Positions 26,698 through 35,830 of a DNA stretch of 64,000 bases are shown piece after piece. The stretch spans positions 16,987 through 80,986 of the forward strand of contig CAYRMG010000002.1 of NCBI GenBank assembly GCA_964425585.1, read 5' to 3'. The first letter of the stretch is position 1; each line of letters starts with the position of its first letter. The notes beneath the pieces are model-generated. The model searched no databases, was not told the DNA's origin, and saw nothing but the letters and a program-made list of their open reading frames with translations. The position numbers and the translations under genes were made by a program. This DNA comes from Aquifex sp964425585 (GTDB lineage Bacteria > Aquificota > Aquificia > Aquificales > Aquificaceae).

Positions 26698-26723
26698 TCA
26701 AAAACACTGCAATTGACCGATAA
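26698..26723 (+). promoter_or_regulatory. Sigma-28 (FliA)-like promoter for motA
   Basis: ACCGATAA at 26716-26723 matches seven of eight bases of the FliA -10 consensus GCCGATAA. A weak -35, TCAA at 26698-26701 (consensus TAAA), sits 14 bases upstream instead of 15. Transcription would start near 26730, a few bases before the motA ATG, which has no Shine-Dalgarno. Confidence 0.4.
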
Positions 26724-26735
26724 ACTATAAAAGAA

Positions 26736-27500
26736 ATGGATGTCGGAACAATCATTGGGATATTTGCGGCCTTTTTACTGATACTTATATCCATACTCAT
26801 AGGGGGGAGCATAACCGCCTTCATAAACATTCCTTCCATATTCATAGTTGTCGGCGGTGGCATGGCTTCCGCCATGGGGTCTTTCCCGTTAAAGGACTTT
26901 ATAAGGGGTGTTCTTGCGATAAAGAAAGCCTTTCTTTGGAAACCCCCCGATTTGAACGATGTAATAGAAACTATAGGTGAAATAGCTACAAAGGTGAGAA
27001 AGGAAGGGATACTTTCCCTTGAGGGGGATATAGAGCTCTATTACCAGAAGGACCCGCTTCTGGGAGATATGATAAGGATGCTCGTTGACGGCATAGACAT
27101 AAATGATATAAAGGCAACTGCGGAAACCGCTATTGCTCAGCTTGATGAACAACTTTCAACGGAAGTAGCTGTGTGGGAAAGATTGGCGGAACTCTTTCCG
27201 GCATTCGGTATGATAGGAACGCTCATAGGTCTTATCCAGATGCTGAGGAACTTAAACGACCCGTCCGCTCTCGGTCCCGGTATGGCTGTGGCTCTTATAA
27301 CGACCCTTTACGGTGCAATTCTTGCAAACGCATTCGCACTGCCCGTTGCAAATAAACTTAAAAAAGCTAAGGATATTGAAATTCTTGTAAAGAGCATATA
27401 CGTAGAGGCTATAGAGAAGATTCAGAAAGGAGAAAATCCCAATGTCATAAAACAGGAAGTTGCGATTATGCTCGGCGTTGAACTCCCCGAAGAGGTATAA
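26736..27500 (+). CDS. motA: Flagellar motor stator protein MotA
   Basis: MotA forms the membrane ring of the ion-driven flagellar stator. The 254-residue protein has four membrane helices, two at the start (IGIFAAFLLILISILIGG and a second at about residues 30-50) and two in the second half, with the conserved prolines in AELFPAFGMIGTLIGLIQML and AFALPVANKL. The charged cytoplasmic loop (about residues 65-145) contacts FliG. It is followed 3 bases later by motB1. A. aeolicus MotA with either of its two MotBs was reported as Na+-driven, which likely applies here. Confidence 0.95.
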   Translation: MDVGTIIGIFAAFLLILISILIGGSITAFINIPSIFIVVGGGMASAMGSFPLKDFIRGVLAIKKAFLWKPPDLNDVIETIGEIATKVRKEGILSLEGDIELYYQKDPLLGDMIRMLVDGIDINDIKATAETAIAQLDEQLSTEVAVWERLAELFPAFGMIGTLIGLIQMLRNLNDPSALGPGMAVALITTLYGAILANAFALPVANKLKKAKDIEILVKSIYVEAIEKIQKGENPNVIKQEVAIMLGVELPEEV

Positions 27501-27503
27501 GTT

Positions 27504-28211
27504 ATGGCTTTTAAGAAAAAGGAAGAGTGTCCGAAACCTCCCGCTTGGCTTACATCTTTCGGAGACCTTATGTCCCTTCTCCTTACTTTTTTCATTCTCC
27601 TTTACTCAATGAGTATCATATCCCTTGAAAAGTTTTACCAGGTTCTCAAGGGAATCGTTTCAGCATTCGGAGCCCAATCGGTGGTATTTGAACAAGGAAC
27701 CCTTCCCGAAGGAAGGAGGATAAACATACCTATGGAAAATTTCTACATCAGGAAGATAAAACACAAGGAACTTAAAAAAATCCTTTCGGAATTTAAAAAC
27801 GAGCTATCAAAAAGAGGTATATGGAGCGATTACGCGGTCACGGGAGAGTGTCTAAGGGTGAGGGTAAACACGGACAGATTTTTCCCTTCAGGAGGAGCGG
27901 AGCTTTATCCCGAGGCAAAATCTTTAATCCTTTCCTTTTGTGAGAAATTATTACCTTTTTCCCTTCCCATTGATGTGGAAGGACATACCGATAACAGACC
28001 TATCTCAACACCCCGTTATCCCAGCAACTGGGAGCTTTCACTTAGCAGGGCTATAAGCGTTATAAGAGTCTTCACCGATACCTGCGGATATCCGCAGGAT
28101 AAACTCTCCGCGGTCGGTTATGCGGACACAAGACCTATAGCGGACAACGGAACACCCGAAGGCAGGAGAAAAAACAGGAGGGTTGAGTTTTGCATAAAAC
28201 TCACTCCGTGA
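27504..28211 (+). CDS. motB1: Flagellar motor stator protein MotB, first copy
   Basis: MotB pairs with MotA and anchors the stator to peptidoglycan. The 235-residue protein has a single membrane helix with the ion-carrying aspartate (SFGDLMSLLLTFFILLYSMS) and a carboxyl OmpA-like domain with VEGHTDNRPI, NWELSLSRAISVI and RRKNRRVEF. The Asp of GHTD and the Arg of LSRA, which grip peptidoglycan, are both present. It is followed 9 bases later by a second motB whose first 19 residues are almost identical, pointing to tandem duplication. Confidence 0.94.
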   Translation: MAFKKKEECPKPPAWLTSFGDLMSLLLTFFILLYSMSIISLEKFYQVLKGIVSAFGAQSVVFEQGTLPEGRRINIPMENFYIRKIKHKELKKILSEFKNELSKRGIWSDYAVTGECLRVRVNTDRFFPSGGAELYPEAKSLILSFCEKLLPFSLPIDVEGHTDNRPISTPRYPSNWELSLSRAISVIRVFTDTCGYPQDKLSAVGYADTRPIADNGTPEGRRKNRRVEFCIKLTP

Positions 28212-28220
28212 GGTAAAAAA

Positions 28221-28913
28221 ATGGCTTTTAAGAAAAAAGAGGAATGTCCAAAACCGCCCGCGTGGCTCACATCATTTTCGGATTTAATGTCACTGCTACT
28301 TACCTTCTTCATTCTCCTTTATGCAATGAGCACGCTTGAAATTCCCGCTCTTGAGAAATTTCTCTCTTATTTTAGAAAAAACCCCGAACTTTATCCCAAA
28401 AGAACTTCCATAGTTCAACAGGTAAATGTTCCTAAAGACTACGCGGTAAAGATAAAAAAAAGAATAAGTGAGGTTCTCCCTCCATGGGCTTACCAGATAG
28501 TTGTTTCCGAAGAGTATCTTAAGCTACGCATATTTGATAAAATCTTTTTCAAAGACGGAGACTACAGGTTAACCTCCAAAGCGGTTCAAACCCTTGAGAA
28601 ATTAGCACCTTCGCTTATAGAGATTGAAGATAAGCTCAGTTCCGTAAGGATTGAAGGACACGTTAGCCCCACCGTTGAGGTTAAAAATCCCCTGATTAGG
28701 GACAGATGGGAACTTTCGGGGAGGAGGGCTACCGAGGTTCTGAGATACTTGGAAAGAAGGGGATTTCCCCACAAAAAGTTAACAGCGGTTGCCTACGGTG
28801 ATACGAGGCCTCTCTACAGGTGGAGGCAAAATATTCTTATGGAAAGAAACAACAGGGTTGAAATCGTGATTTACTTTAAAAAGGAAAATGGAGTTCCTGA
28901 AGGAAAGAAGTAA
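28221..28913 (+). CDS. motB2: Flagellar motor stator protein MotB, second copy
   Basis: This 230-residue paralogue of MotB1 keeps the amino-terminal cytoplasmic sequence and the helix with the ion-binding aspartate (SFSDLMSLLLTFFILLYAMS). Its OmpA-like domain is present (NWEL-type RDRWELSGRRATEVL and VAYGDTRPL), but the peptidoglycan-binding GHTD of MotB1 is GHVSPT here, so the key aspartate is missing. It also has RNNRVEI near the end. Two MotBs with one MotA are known in A. aeolicus. The last 26 bases overlap the next gene. Confidence 0.92.
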   Translation: MAFKKKEECPKPPAWLTSFSDLMSLLLTFFILLYAMSTLEIPALEKFLSYFRKNPELYPKRTSIVQQVNVPKDYAVKIKKRISEVLPPWAYQIVVSEEYLKLRIFDKIFFKDGDYRLTSKAVQTLEKLAPSLIEIEDKLSSVRIEGHVSPTVEVKNPLIRDRWELSGRRATEVLRYLERRGFPHKKLTAVAYGDTRPLYRWRQNILMERNNRVEIVIYFKKENGVPEGKK

Positions 28914-31353
28914 AACGGCTTTAATATACAAGGGAGAAGGAATAAGCTACGGTGAGCTTATTGAAAATGTGCTTTCCTTCGCCAGCCTTATAGATATATT
29001 TCCCGACGAAAGGGTAGCTATAGTAATGGAAAATAGACCCGAATGGGTTTACGCACTCTTCGGAACTTGGAAAAGGGGCGGGATACTCGTTCCAATAGAC
29101 TTTATGTCTACCCCCGAGGAAATAAGGTATATACTCAACGATTCAAACCCTTCCCTTGTATTTTGTTCAGAGGAAACGGAAGAGAAGGTAAAAGAGGCTA
29201 TAGGAGATAAAGATATTTCCCTGATAAACGTTGATAAATTGGTTCTTCCTTCACCCTGGAAAGGAGAAGTTAAACGCTCGGAGGAAGATGTTGCCCTTCT
29301 TCCTTACACCTCGGGAACAACGGGAAATCCGAAAGGGGTTATGCTCACCTACAGGAATATTCTCTCCAACATAAAAGGAGTTATATCGGTAGGCATAGCC
29401 GATGAAGGGGATTCTACCCTTGCTATACTTCCCTTTCACCATATGTATCCCTTAATGACCACCCTTCTTCTGCCCCTTTACATAGGTGCTAAGATAGTCT
29501 TCCTTGATAAGCTTACGCCCGAGGATATTCTTGAAAAGCTAAACAGATACGGAATTACCATCCTCGTAGGTGTTCCGAGGCTTTATCAGCTTTTCCACAG
29601 AAGGATAAAAGAGGAGATAGAGAAAAAAACTTTAGCGAAAATCCTCTTTAAGCTTATGGAAAAAGTCAACTCGCAAAGTTTAAGAAAAATAGTATTTAAG
29701 AAGGTTCACAAAGCCTTCGGCGGAAAAATAAAGTATATGGTAAGCGGAGGTGCAAAGCTTCCCCTTGACGTGGCAAAAGATTTAACAACGTTAGGTTTTA
29801 CCGTAATAGAAGGATACGGCCTTACCGAAACCTCTCCGATAGTCTCCTTTAATCCTCCGACGAAGATAAAACTCGGCTCGGTGGGTGTCCCGATAGAGGG
29901 CGTAAGGGTAAACACCACACCCGATGGGGAGATAGTCGTGAAGGGAGATAACGTAATGAAGGGATACTGGAATAGACCCGAGGAAACCGCAAAGGTAATC
30001 ATAGACGGGTGGTTATACACGGGAGACCTCGGATACGTAGATGAAGAGGGATACATATACATAACCGGAAGAAAGAAGGAAGTAATAGTTCTCGGAAGCG
30101 GAAAGAATGTATTTCCCGAAGAAATTGAAGAAAAAATACTGAAGTTCTCGGACATCGTAAAGGAAGTGGGAGTGTTTGAAAGAAACGGGAAACTGTATGC
30201 ACTTATATACCCTGATTTTGAGAAGCTGAAAAAAATAGGGGCGGTAAATATACACGAGACGATAAAGTGGGAGATTATAGATAAGGTAAACAGAACACTT
30301 CCCGAATGGAAAAGAATAACGGGCTTTAGGGTAGTTTACGAGGAATTGCCAAAAACGAGACTCGGGAAATTAAGGCGATTCTTACTTCCGAGTGTATACG
30401 ATAGTGCTAAAGAGTCCAAAAAGGAAGAAGAAGAAAGTCCTATATTCAATACGGAGGAGGGAAGGGTTATAAAAGAGTTTCTTGAGAGGATAAGCGGAAA
30501 GGTTGTTCATCCCTCTGATCACTTGGAGATAGACCTTGGGCTTGATTCCCTTGCAAAGGTTGAACTTCTTAGCTTTATAGAAAAGAACTTCGGTGTAAAC
30601 ATCACGGAAGAGGAGCTCGCAAAGAATATGCTCGTAAAGGAACTCATCGGTCTGGTGATGCGGAAAAAGGAAAAATCGGAATACAGGGAAATCTCCTGGA
30701 AAGATATTCTTGATGAGGCAAGGCCTTACGAACTTCCCCACCATCCTTTTGTATACAACCTCGGAAGGCTTTTGCTTCAACTTTACTTTAAGCTTTACCA
30801 CAGGGTTGATGTAAGAGGACTTGAAAACCTTCCTCAACCGCCCTTTATAATAGCACCCAACCATCAAAGCTATCTTGATGCCTTTCTCATAGCGGCCGTT
30901 TTGCCCAAAAACGTAGCGGAAATAACTTACTTTTTAGGGGAAGAGTCTTACTTCAGGAATCCCGTAAGTGCATTGTTCGGAAGACTTGCACACGTCATAA
31001 CCGTAAATCTGAACAAGGGGTTAAAGGAATCCCTTCAAAAAACGGCATACGCATTAAGGAACGGAAAGGTTGTTGTTATCTTTCCCGAGGGTGCGAGAAC
31101 GAGAACGGGAGACATAATGGAGTTTAAAAAGGGCGTAGCAATACTCTCAAGAGAGCTTCAGGTTCCCGTTGTTCCCGTAGCGATACACGGGGCTTACGAA
31201 GCCTGGTCTATATACGGTAAGTTCCCCAAACCCCAAAAAATTAAGGTTATGTTCGGAAAACCGGTGTATCCCGATGCAAAAAGTTATGAGGAAATAACGC
31301 GGGAGATTTACGAATGGGTGAAGGATATGCTTGAGTTTCTAAAAAGAGATTAA
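28888..31353 (+). CDS. AMP-ligase / acyl carrier / PlsC acyltransferase fusion
   Basis: This 821-residue protein has three parts. Residues 1 to about 500 form an acyl-CoA/acyl-ACP synthetase with the AMP signature LLPYTSGTTGNPKGVML, VIEGYGLTETSP and YTGDLGYVDEEGYIYI. About residues 515-600 form an acyl-carrier domain with the phosphopantetheine serine in DLGLDSLAKVELL. About residues 620-815 form a PlsC-like acyltransferase with NHQSYLDAF (HxxxxD) and FPEGARTRTG. It would activate a fatty acid, hold it on its own carrier and transfer it to a lysophospholipid or glycerophosphate. E. coli Aas has the opposite order and no carrier domain. It overlaps motB2 by 26 bases. Confidence 0.88.
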   Translation: MEFLKERSKTALIYKGEGISYGELIENVLSFASLIDIFPDERVAIVMENRPEWVYALFGTWKRGGILVPIDFMSTPEEIRYILNDSNPSLVFCSEETEEKVKEAIGDKDISLINVDKLVLPSPWKGEVKRSEEDVALLPYTSGTTGNPKGVMLTYRNILSNIKGVISVGIADEGDSTLAILPFHHMYPLMTTLLLPLYIGAKIVFLDKLTPEDILEKLNRYGITILVGVPRLYQLFHRRIKEEIEKKTLAKILFKLMEKVNSQSLRKIVFKKVHKAFGGKIKYMVSGGAKLPLDVAKDLTTLGFTVIEGYGLTETSPIVSFNPPTKIKLGSVGVPIEGVRVNTTPDGEIVVKGDNVMKGYWNRPEETAKVIIDGWLYTGDLGYVDEEGYIYITGRKKEVIVLGSGKNVFPEEIEEKILKFSDIVKEVGVFERNGKLYALIYPDFEKLKKIGAVNIHETIKWEIIDKVNRTLPEWKRITGFRVVYEELPKTRLGKLRRFLLPSVYDSAKESKKEEEESPIFNTEEGRVIKEFLERISGKVVHPSDHLEIDLGLDSLAKVELLSFIEKNFGVNITEEELAKNMLVKELIGLVMRKKEKSEYREISWKDILDEARPYELPHHPFVYNLGRLLLQLYFKLYHRVDVRGLENLPQPPFIIAPNHQSYLDAFLIAAVLPKNVAEITYFLGEESYFRNPVSALFGRLAHVITVNLNKGLKESLQKTAYALRNGKVVVIFPEGARTRTGDIMEFKKGVAILSRELQVPVVPVAIHGAYEAWSIYGKFPKPQKIKVMFGKPVYPDAKSYEEITREIYEWVKDMLEFLKRD

Positions 31354-31363
31354 AATCTCTTTT

Positions 31364-32338
31364 ATGAAAAAACCCAAAGTAAGCATAATAGGTGCGGGAA
31401 AGGTCGGTGAGAACGTTGCGTATCTATTGACCATACTCGGTATATCGGATATCTATCTTTTTGCCAGGTATAAGGAGGGACTTGAACCTGCAAAGGCAAA
31501 GGCTCTTGATTTAAGACAGATGGCTGTTCTTATGGATTTGGACATAAATGTAAAGGGTATCTCCTACGATAAAGAAGGCTTCGGAGAGCTTAAAGATTCG
31601 GACATTGTTGTTATAACCGCAGGTATACCGAGGAGGGAGGGAATGAGCAGGGAGGATTTACTGCTTGAGAACTTGAAAATCCTGAAAAGGTTTACGGATG
31701 CCATAAAGAAATACGCACAAAACGCTATAGTTATAGTGGTTTCAAATCCCGTTGATACGTTAACCTACGCCACAATAAAACTCACGGGTTTTGAACCGAG
31801 AAAGGTATTGGGAATGGCGGGAGTTCTTGATTCCGCCAGGTTTAAAAGCTTCGTAAAGGAAAAACTTAACGTCTCAAATGCGGATATAAGGACGCTCGTT
31901 ATGGGAACCCACGGGGATTTAATGGTTCCCGTTATGTCCCACAGCTTCATAGGTGATAAACCCATAGAAGAGGTTTTCAAGGCAAAGGAGATAGATGAAC
32001 TTATTGAGAAAACAAGGAGGGGAGGTGCCAGTATAGTTTCCCTTATGGGAAGTTCCGCCTACTATGCACCTGCGGCTTCCGTAGTTATAATGGTTGAAGC
32101 CATTCTTAACGACAGGAAAAGGGTTCTTCCCTGTTCCGTTTACCTTGAAGGTGAAGCGGCAAGGCATTACGAGGCTGAAGGTATATGCATAGGTATTCCT
32201 GTAGTCCTGGGAAGGGAAGGGGTTGAGGATTACGAACTTGTTAATCTGAGCGGTTATGAGAAGAGGGAGTTTCTAAAATCCGCTGAATATCTCGGGAAAC
32301 TCGTAAAGCTTGCGGATAAGCTACTGTCCGAGATTTAA
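31364..32338 (+). CDS. mdh: Malate dehydrogenase (LDH-like family)
   Basis: This 324-residue enzyme has the Rossmann start VSIIGAGKVGENVAYLLTILG, the substrate arginines in GIPRREGMSREDLL, the segment VVSNPVDTLTY and the catalytic histidine in MGTHGDLMVPVMSH. The arginine after IPR favours malate over lactate. In the reductive TCA cycle it reduces oxaloacetate to malate. It is followed 11 bases later by the biotin carboxylase, the same pair I recall from A. aeolicus. No Shine-Dalgarno precedes the ATG. Confidence 0.93.
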   Translation: MKKPKVSIIGAGKVGENVAYLLTILGISDIYLFARYKEGLEPAKAKALDLRQMAVLMDLDINVKGISYDKEGFGELKDSDIVVITAGIPRREGMSREDLLLENLKILKRFTDAIKKYAQNAIVIVVSNPVDTLTYATIKLTGFEPRKVLGMAGVLDSARFKSFVKEKLNVSNADIRTLVMGTHGDLMVPVMSHSFIGDKPIEEVFKAKEIDELIEKTRRGGASIVSLMGSSAYYAPAASVVIMVEAILNDRKRVLPCSVYLEGEAARHYEAEGICIGIPVVLGREGVEDYELVNLSGYEKREFLKSAEYLGKLVKLADKLLSEI

Positions 32339-32349
32339 AATTTATTTTA

Positions 32350-33684
32350 ATGTTTAAAAAGGTATTAATAGCAAACAGGGGAGAAATAGCGGTAAGGGCT
32401 ATAAGAGCCTGTAAAGAGCTCGGCCTTAAAACCGTAGCGGTATACTCGGAAGCGGATAAAAACAGTCTTCACGTTGAACTTGCGGACGAAGCTATATGTA
32501 TCGGTCCCCCTAATCCCTCGGAGAGCTATCTTGATATCCCGAAAATAATGGCGGCTCTTGAGGTAAGTAAGGCGGATGCGGTTTACCCGGGATACGGATT
32601 TTTATCCGAAAACCCCAAGTTTGCGGAAATAGTTGAAAGAAGCGGGGCTAAGTTTATAGGTCCTTCTTCCGAGGTTTTGATGAAGATAGGAGACAAAGTT
32701 CTCGCAAAAAAGGTCGCAAAAAAGGTGGGACTTCCCCTTGTTCCGGGAAGCGATGAACCCCTTGAGTTTACCGATGCCCTGAAGCTCGCGGCGAAAATAG
32801 GCTATCCGGTTGTTATAAAGGCGGCAGCGGGCGGAGGCGGAAGGGGAATAAGGATAATAAGGGACGAAAAGGAGCTCAGGGAAAAGTTCCCCGTCGCTAA
32901 GAAGGAGGCGGAAACAGCTTTCGGGGACGGAAGACTATACCTTGAGAAATACGTTATGAAGCCGAAACATATAGAGTTTCAGGTAATAGCGGATGAGCAC
33001 GGGAATGTTTACGTTCTCGGCGAAAGGGAATGCTCAATCCAGCGAAGACACCAAAAGTTGATAGAGGAAGCCCCCAGCGTCTCCGTAAGTGAGGAAAAAA
33101 GACGGGAGATATCCGAAAAGGTTGCGGAGTTTTGCAGGGCTTTGGGCTACACGTCCGCGGGAACGGTGGAGTTTCTGATGGATGAAGACGGAAATTTTTA
33201 CTTTATGGAAATGAACGGACGGATACAGGTTGAACACCCTGTAACGGAGATGGTGACGGGATACGATATAGTCAAGCTACAAATTCTGGCCGCAATGGGA
33301 GAGGAGATAAAGCTTCCGGAGATAAAAATAAACGGCTTCTCAATAGAGTTCCGTATAAATGCGGAGGATCCGGACACCTTCATGCCCTCCCCGGGCATTA
33401 TTGAAACACTGAGAATTCCCGGAGGGCCAGGTGTTAGGGTTGATACCCACATATATCAGGGATATGCGGTTCCTCCTTATTACGACTCCCTTATAGCAAA
33501 GCTAATAGTCTGGGGAAGGACAAGGGACGAAGCTATAGCGAGGGGAAGAAGAGCCCTTGAGGAGTTCAAGATAGAGGGGCAGAACCTAAAAACGAATATT
33601 GAGTTCCACAAAAGGGTTATAACCCAGAGGGAATTTATAGAGGGGAAGCACGATGTGAACTTTGTTGAAAGAATGCTGGTTTAG
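32350..33684 (+). CDS. accC: Biotin carboxylase (acetyl-CoA carboxylase type)
   Basis: This 444-residue ATP-grasp enzyme carboxylates biotin on a carrier protein. It starts FKKVLIANRGEIAVRAIRACKELG and has the glycine-rich ATP loop KAAAGGGGRGIRI, GERECSIQRRHQK and the catalytic FMEMNGRIQVEHPVTEMVTG. Length matches E. coli AccC (449). In Aquificae closely related subunits also serve 2-oxoglutarate carboxylase (CfiB) and pyruvate carboxylase, so the acetyl-CoA carboxylase role is likely but not certain; being next to mdh would also suit a carbon-fixation role. Convergent with flgL, overlapping 4 bases at the stops. Confidence 0.9.
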   Translation: MFKKVLIANRGEIAVRAIRACKELGLKTVAVYSEADKNSLHVELADEAICIGPPNPSESYLDIPKIMAALEVSKADAVYPGYGFLSENPKFAEIVERSGAKFIGPSSEVLMKIGDKVLAKKVAKKVGLPLVPGSDEPLEFTDALKLAAKIGYPVVIKAAAGGGGRGIRIIRDEKELREKFPVAKKEAETAFGDGRLYLEKYVMKPKHIEFQVIADEHGNVYVLGERECSIQRRHQKLIEEAPSVSVSEEKRREISEKVAEFCRALGYTSAGTVEFLMDEDGNFYFMEMNGRIQVEHPVTEMVTGYDIVKLQILAAMGEEIKLPEIKINGFSIEFRINAEDPDTFMPSPGIIETLRIPGGPGVRVDTHIYQGYAVPPYYDSLIAKLIVWGRTRDEAIARGRRALEEFKIEGQNLKTNIEFHKRVITQREFIEGKHDVNFVERMLV

Positions 33685-34553
33685 ATATACTCAAGTATGG
33701 TGAGCCTGCGATTTGCAAACAGCTTCATAATGGCCTCATAAGTCAATTCATACCTTCTGTAATCGCTTATTGATTTTGCAAGGTCCGCATCTTCGTTATC
33801 CGATTTAATCTTATTGAGAGTGTCCATCTTGTCTTCCTGAGTGGTTTGAATGTTTCTTAGTTCCTTCAGAACGCTTCCTATTTCGCTTCTTATCTTCACT
33901 ATTTGGTCATAGGCTTGTTTTAAATTATCTATATCCGTCTGATCGGGAGCTGTTCCTCCGCTCAGTTTATCAGCTATGCTTTTTATAACCTTAAATATGT
34001 TGGTTGTATTTACACCGAAAACGTAATCTCCCCTCAGGAATGCTTTTACCCTATAACCTTCATCAACGAGAACCTCAAAATCCTTATTGCTTCCCAGGTA
34101 ATCAAGGGTATTCTCATCAAAGGGCTTCGTATTGAGTGAAGCCCCCGAAAAAATGTAGTTTTTCCCTACTTTTTCGTTTGCAACCTTTACGAGCACTTTC
34201 AGGGCTTCTTCAAACTCTCTTCCTATGGCTTTTAGTTCACCCTCATTTAGTGTTCCGTTTGAAGCCCTTATAAGTGATGAGTAAAGGGCTTTTAATCTGT
34301 CTTCAATACCCGAAAGGAGTGTATCCGCATAAGTGAGAACAGTATCCGCAAAAAGCCTGTTTCTTCCGAACTGAGACAGCGAACTTATTTCCTTTTTTAG
34401 CTCTTGAATTTTTTCAAAGGAAACCGGGTCGTCGGAAGGTTTCCCAACCCTCTTTCCCGTTACTATTTCCATATACTTTTTTTCAATATTATTCCTCACC
34501 TTTTCGTTTTCCTTTTGGAAGAAAAGGTAAAAAATCAAGTCCGGAACCCTCAT
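33681..34553 (-). CDS. flgL: Flagellar hook-filament junction protein FlgL
   Basis: FlgL (HAP3) joins the hook to the flagellin filament. The 290-residue protein has flagellin-like ends: the amino end RNNIEKKYMEIVTGKRVGKPSDDPVSFEKIQ (KxxxxPSDDP motif) and a carboxyl helix ending LANRRLTILEYI. It starts 11 bases after flgK, behind a Shine-Dalgarno gaggtgagg, in the order small protein, flgK, flgL. Confidence 0.9.
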   Translation of the reverse strand: MRVPDLIFYLFFQKENEKVRNNIEKKYMEIVTGKRVGKPSDDPVSFEKIQELKKEISSLSQFGRNRLFADTVLTYADTLLSGIEDRLKALYSSLIRASNGTLNEGELKAIGREFEEALKVLVKVANEKVGKNYIFSGASLNTKPFDENTLDYLGSNKDFEVLVDEGYRVKAFLRGDYVFGVNTTNIFKVIKSIADKLSGGTAPDQTDIDNLKQAYDQIVKIRSEIGSVLKELRNIQTTQEDKMDTLNKIKSDNEDADLAKSISDYRRYELTYEAIMKLFANRRLTILEYI

Positions 34554-34564
34554 CTTTCCTCACC

Positions 34565-35830
34565 TCATATCATGTTAATGGTTGTCTGCATAAGCTCGTC
34601 TAATCTCGGCAGTATTTTTGCCACCGCTTCATAAGTTCTTTGGAGCTTTATTATCTCCATAAATTCCTCATCAATAGAAACCCCTTGTCTTTCTAAAATC
34701 TTTTTTTCCATTGAGTCGTAAAGGGCTTTCTCCGTATCGTATGTGGTTTCTATGCTGCTTTTTTCCGTTCCTATATAATCGGTAAGTTTTATTACATCAT
34801 CTTTTGCATTTTCCCAAACGTTTAAACCGCTTTCCGCGTAATCCGCAGCCCTTGCAAAATCAACGCTATCAAGGTCATTCCTTGTAATGTTCACCTCAAA
34901 GGTATCAATTGCACTTCCCGAAATTTTAAACACACTTTTCTCCGTTCCGTCATTTAGAGGAATATTCAGATTTAAAAGGGTATTAACTAAGTTACTCAGG
35001 TTATTGACAGTTGTTTCTATGTCATTTTGTGCATCAACAACCCCTTTTATCTTTCCTCCCCTCAGGAAATCGGTAATATCGCTTCCGTCCCTTTGATATT
35101 TTACCCTTCCGTTTTCCGCCTCAAGGGTATAGTATGCATTCCCAAAGTCAACTAAGACAAATCCCTTATCCGTTACCACTTTTATCCTTCCTATTTCGTC
35201 CTCTTGAGCTCTCACGTAAATGTATTTAGAAAGCTCTTTCAGGTATGCATCTCTCTTGTTCAGAAGTGTTTTATAATCCTTTCCCCCCGTTTGAACGTAA
35301 GCAAGGGTTATTTCTCTATTTACGTTGTATATCTTTTTCAGGAGTTCGTTTACTCTCCTTACGTATTTCCCGAGAACACTGTCAAGATTCTGGGAAAGAT
35401 TGTTCAGCTGTTTATATCTGCTCCTTATAACATTCACCACCGTCTTTGCGGAGGAAAGGAGTGCGGATTTTGCTCCTTCGTTTGTGGGCTCCTTAAGAAA
35501 ATCCTCATAAGCCTTAAAGAAGTCGTTAACGTAATCCTCCAAGCCTTTTCCTACCTGAAACATGGACTCTATCTGTGAGAGAACTTCTTTTCTCTCATCC
35601 AGAAGATTGATGAGTGATAGCTTTTCGTTTCTCAGGTTAATAAAGTTGAAGTTCTGAATTCTTCTTACTCCTTCAAGGGTTATTCCGCTGTATAAATCAC
35701 TCTGAATTAAAGGAGATTCTCTTACGTAGTTTTCATCCTGGGCGTTTGCTACGTTTCTGTCCCTTACCTCAATAGCCTTTCTGTAGACGTCCAGCGCCTG
35801 AGCTATTATGTTAAAAGCACCCGCAAACAT
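34565..35830 (-). CDS. flgK: Flagellar hook-associated protein FlgK
   Basis: FlgK (HAP1) is the first hook-filament junction protein. The amino end has FNIIAQALDVYRKAIEVRDRNVANAQDENYVRE, the conserved helix and ANxxTxGY-like segment of the flagellar rod-hook family, and the carboxyl end has SIDEEFMEIIKLQRTYEAVAKILPRLDELM, the matching coiled-coil helix. At 421 residues it is much shorter than Salmonella FlgK (about 550), so the outer variable domain is reduced. The frame also permits a GTG one codon upstream; the ATG overlaps the upstream TGA stop. Confidence 0.88.
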   Translation of the reverse strand: MFAGAFNIIAQALDVYRKAIEVRDRNVANAQDENYVRESPLIQSDLYSGITLEGVRRIQNFNFINLRNEKLSLINLLDERKEVLSQIESMFQVGKGLEDYVNDFFKAYEDFLKEPTNEGAKSALLSSAKTVVNVIRSRYKQLNNLSQNLDSVLGKYVRRVNELLKKIYNVNREITLAYVQTGGKDYKTLLNKRDAYLKELSKYIYVRAQEDEIGRIKVVTDKGFVLVDFGNAYYTLEAENGRVKYQRDGSDITDFLRGGKIKGVVDAQNDIETTVNNLSNLVNTLLNLNIPLNDGTEKSVFKISGSAIDTFEVNITRNDLDSVDFARAADYAESGLNVWENAKDDVIKLTDYIGTEKSSIETTYDTEKALYDSMEKKILERQGVSIDEEFMEIIKLQRTYEAVAKILPRLDELMQTTINMI

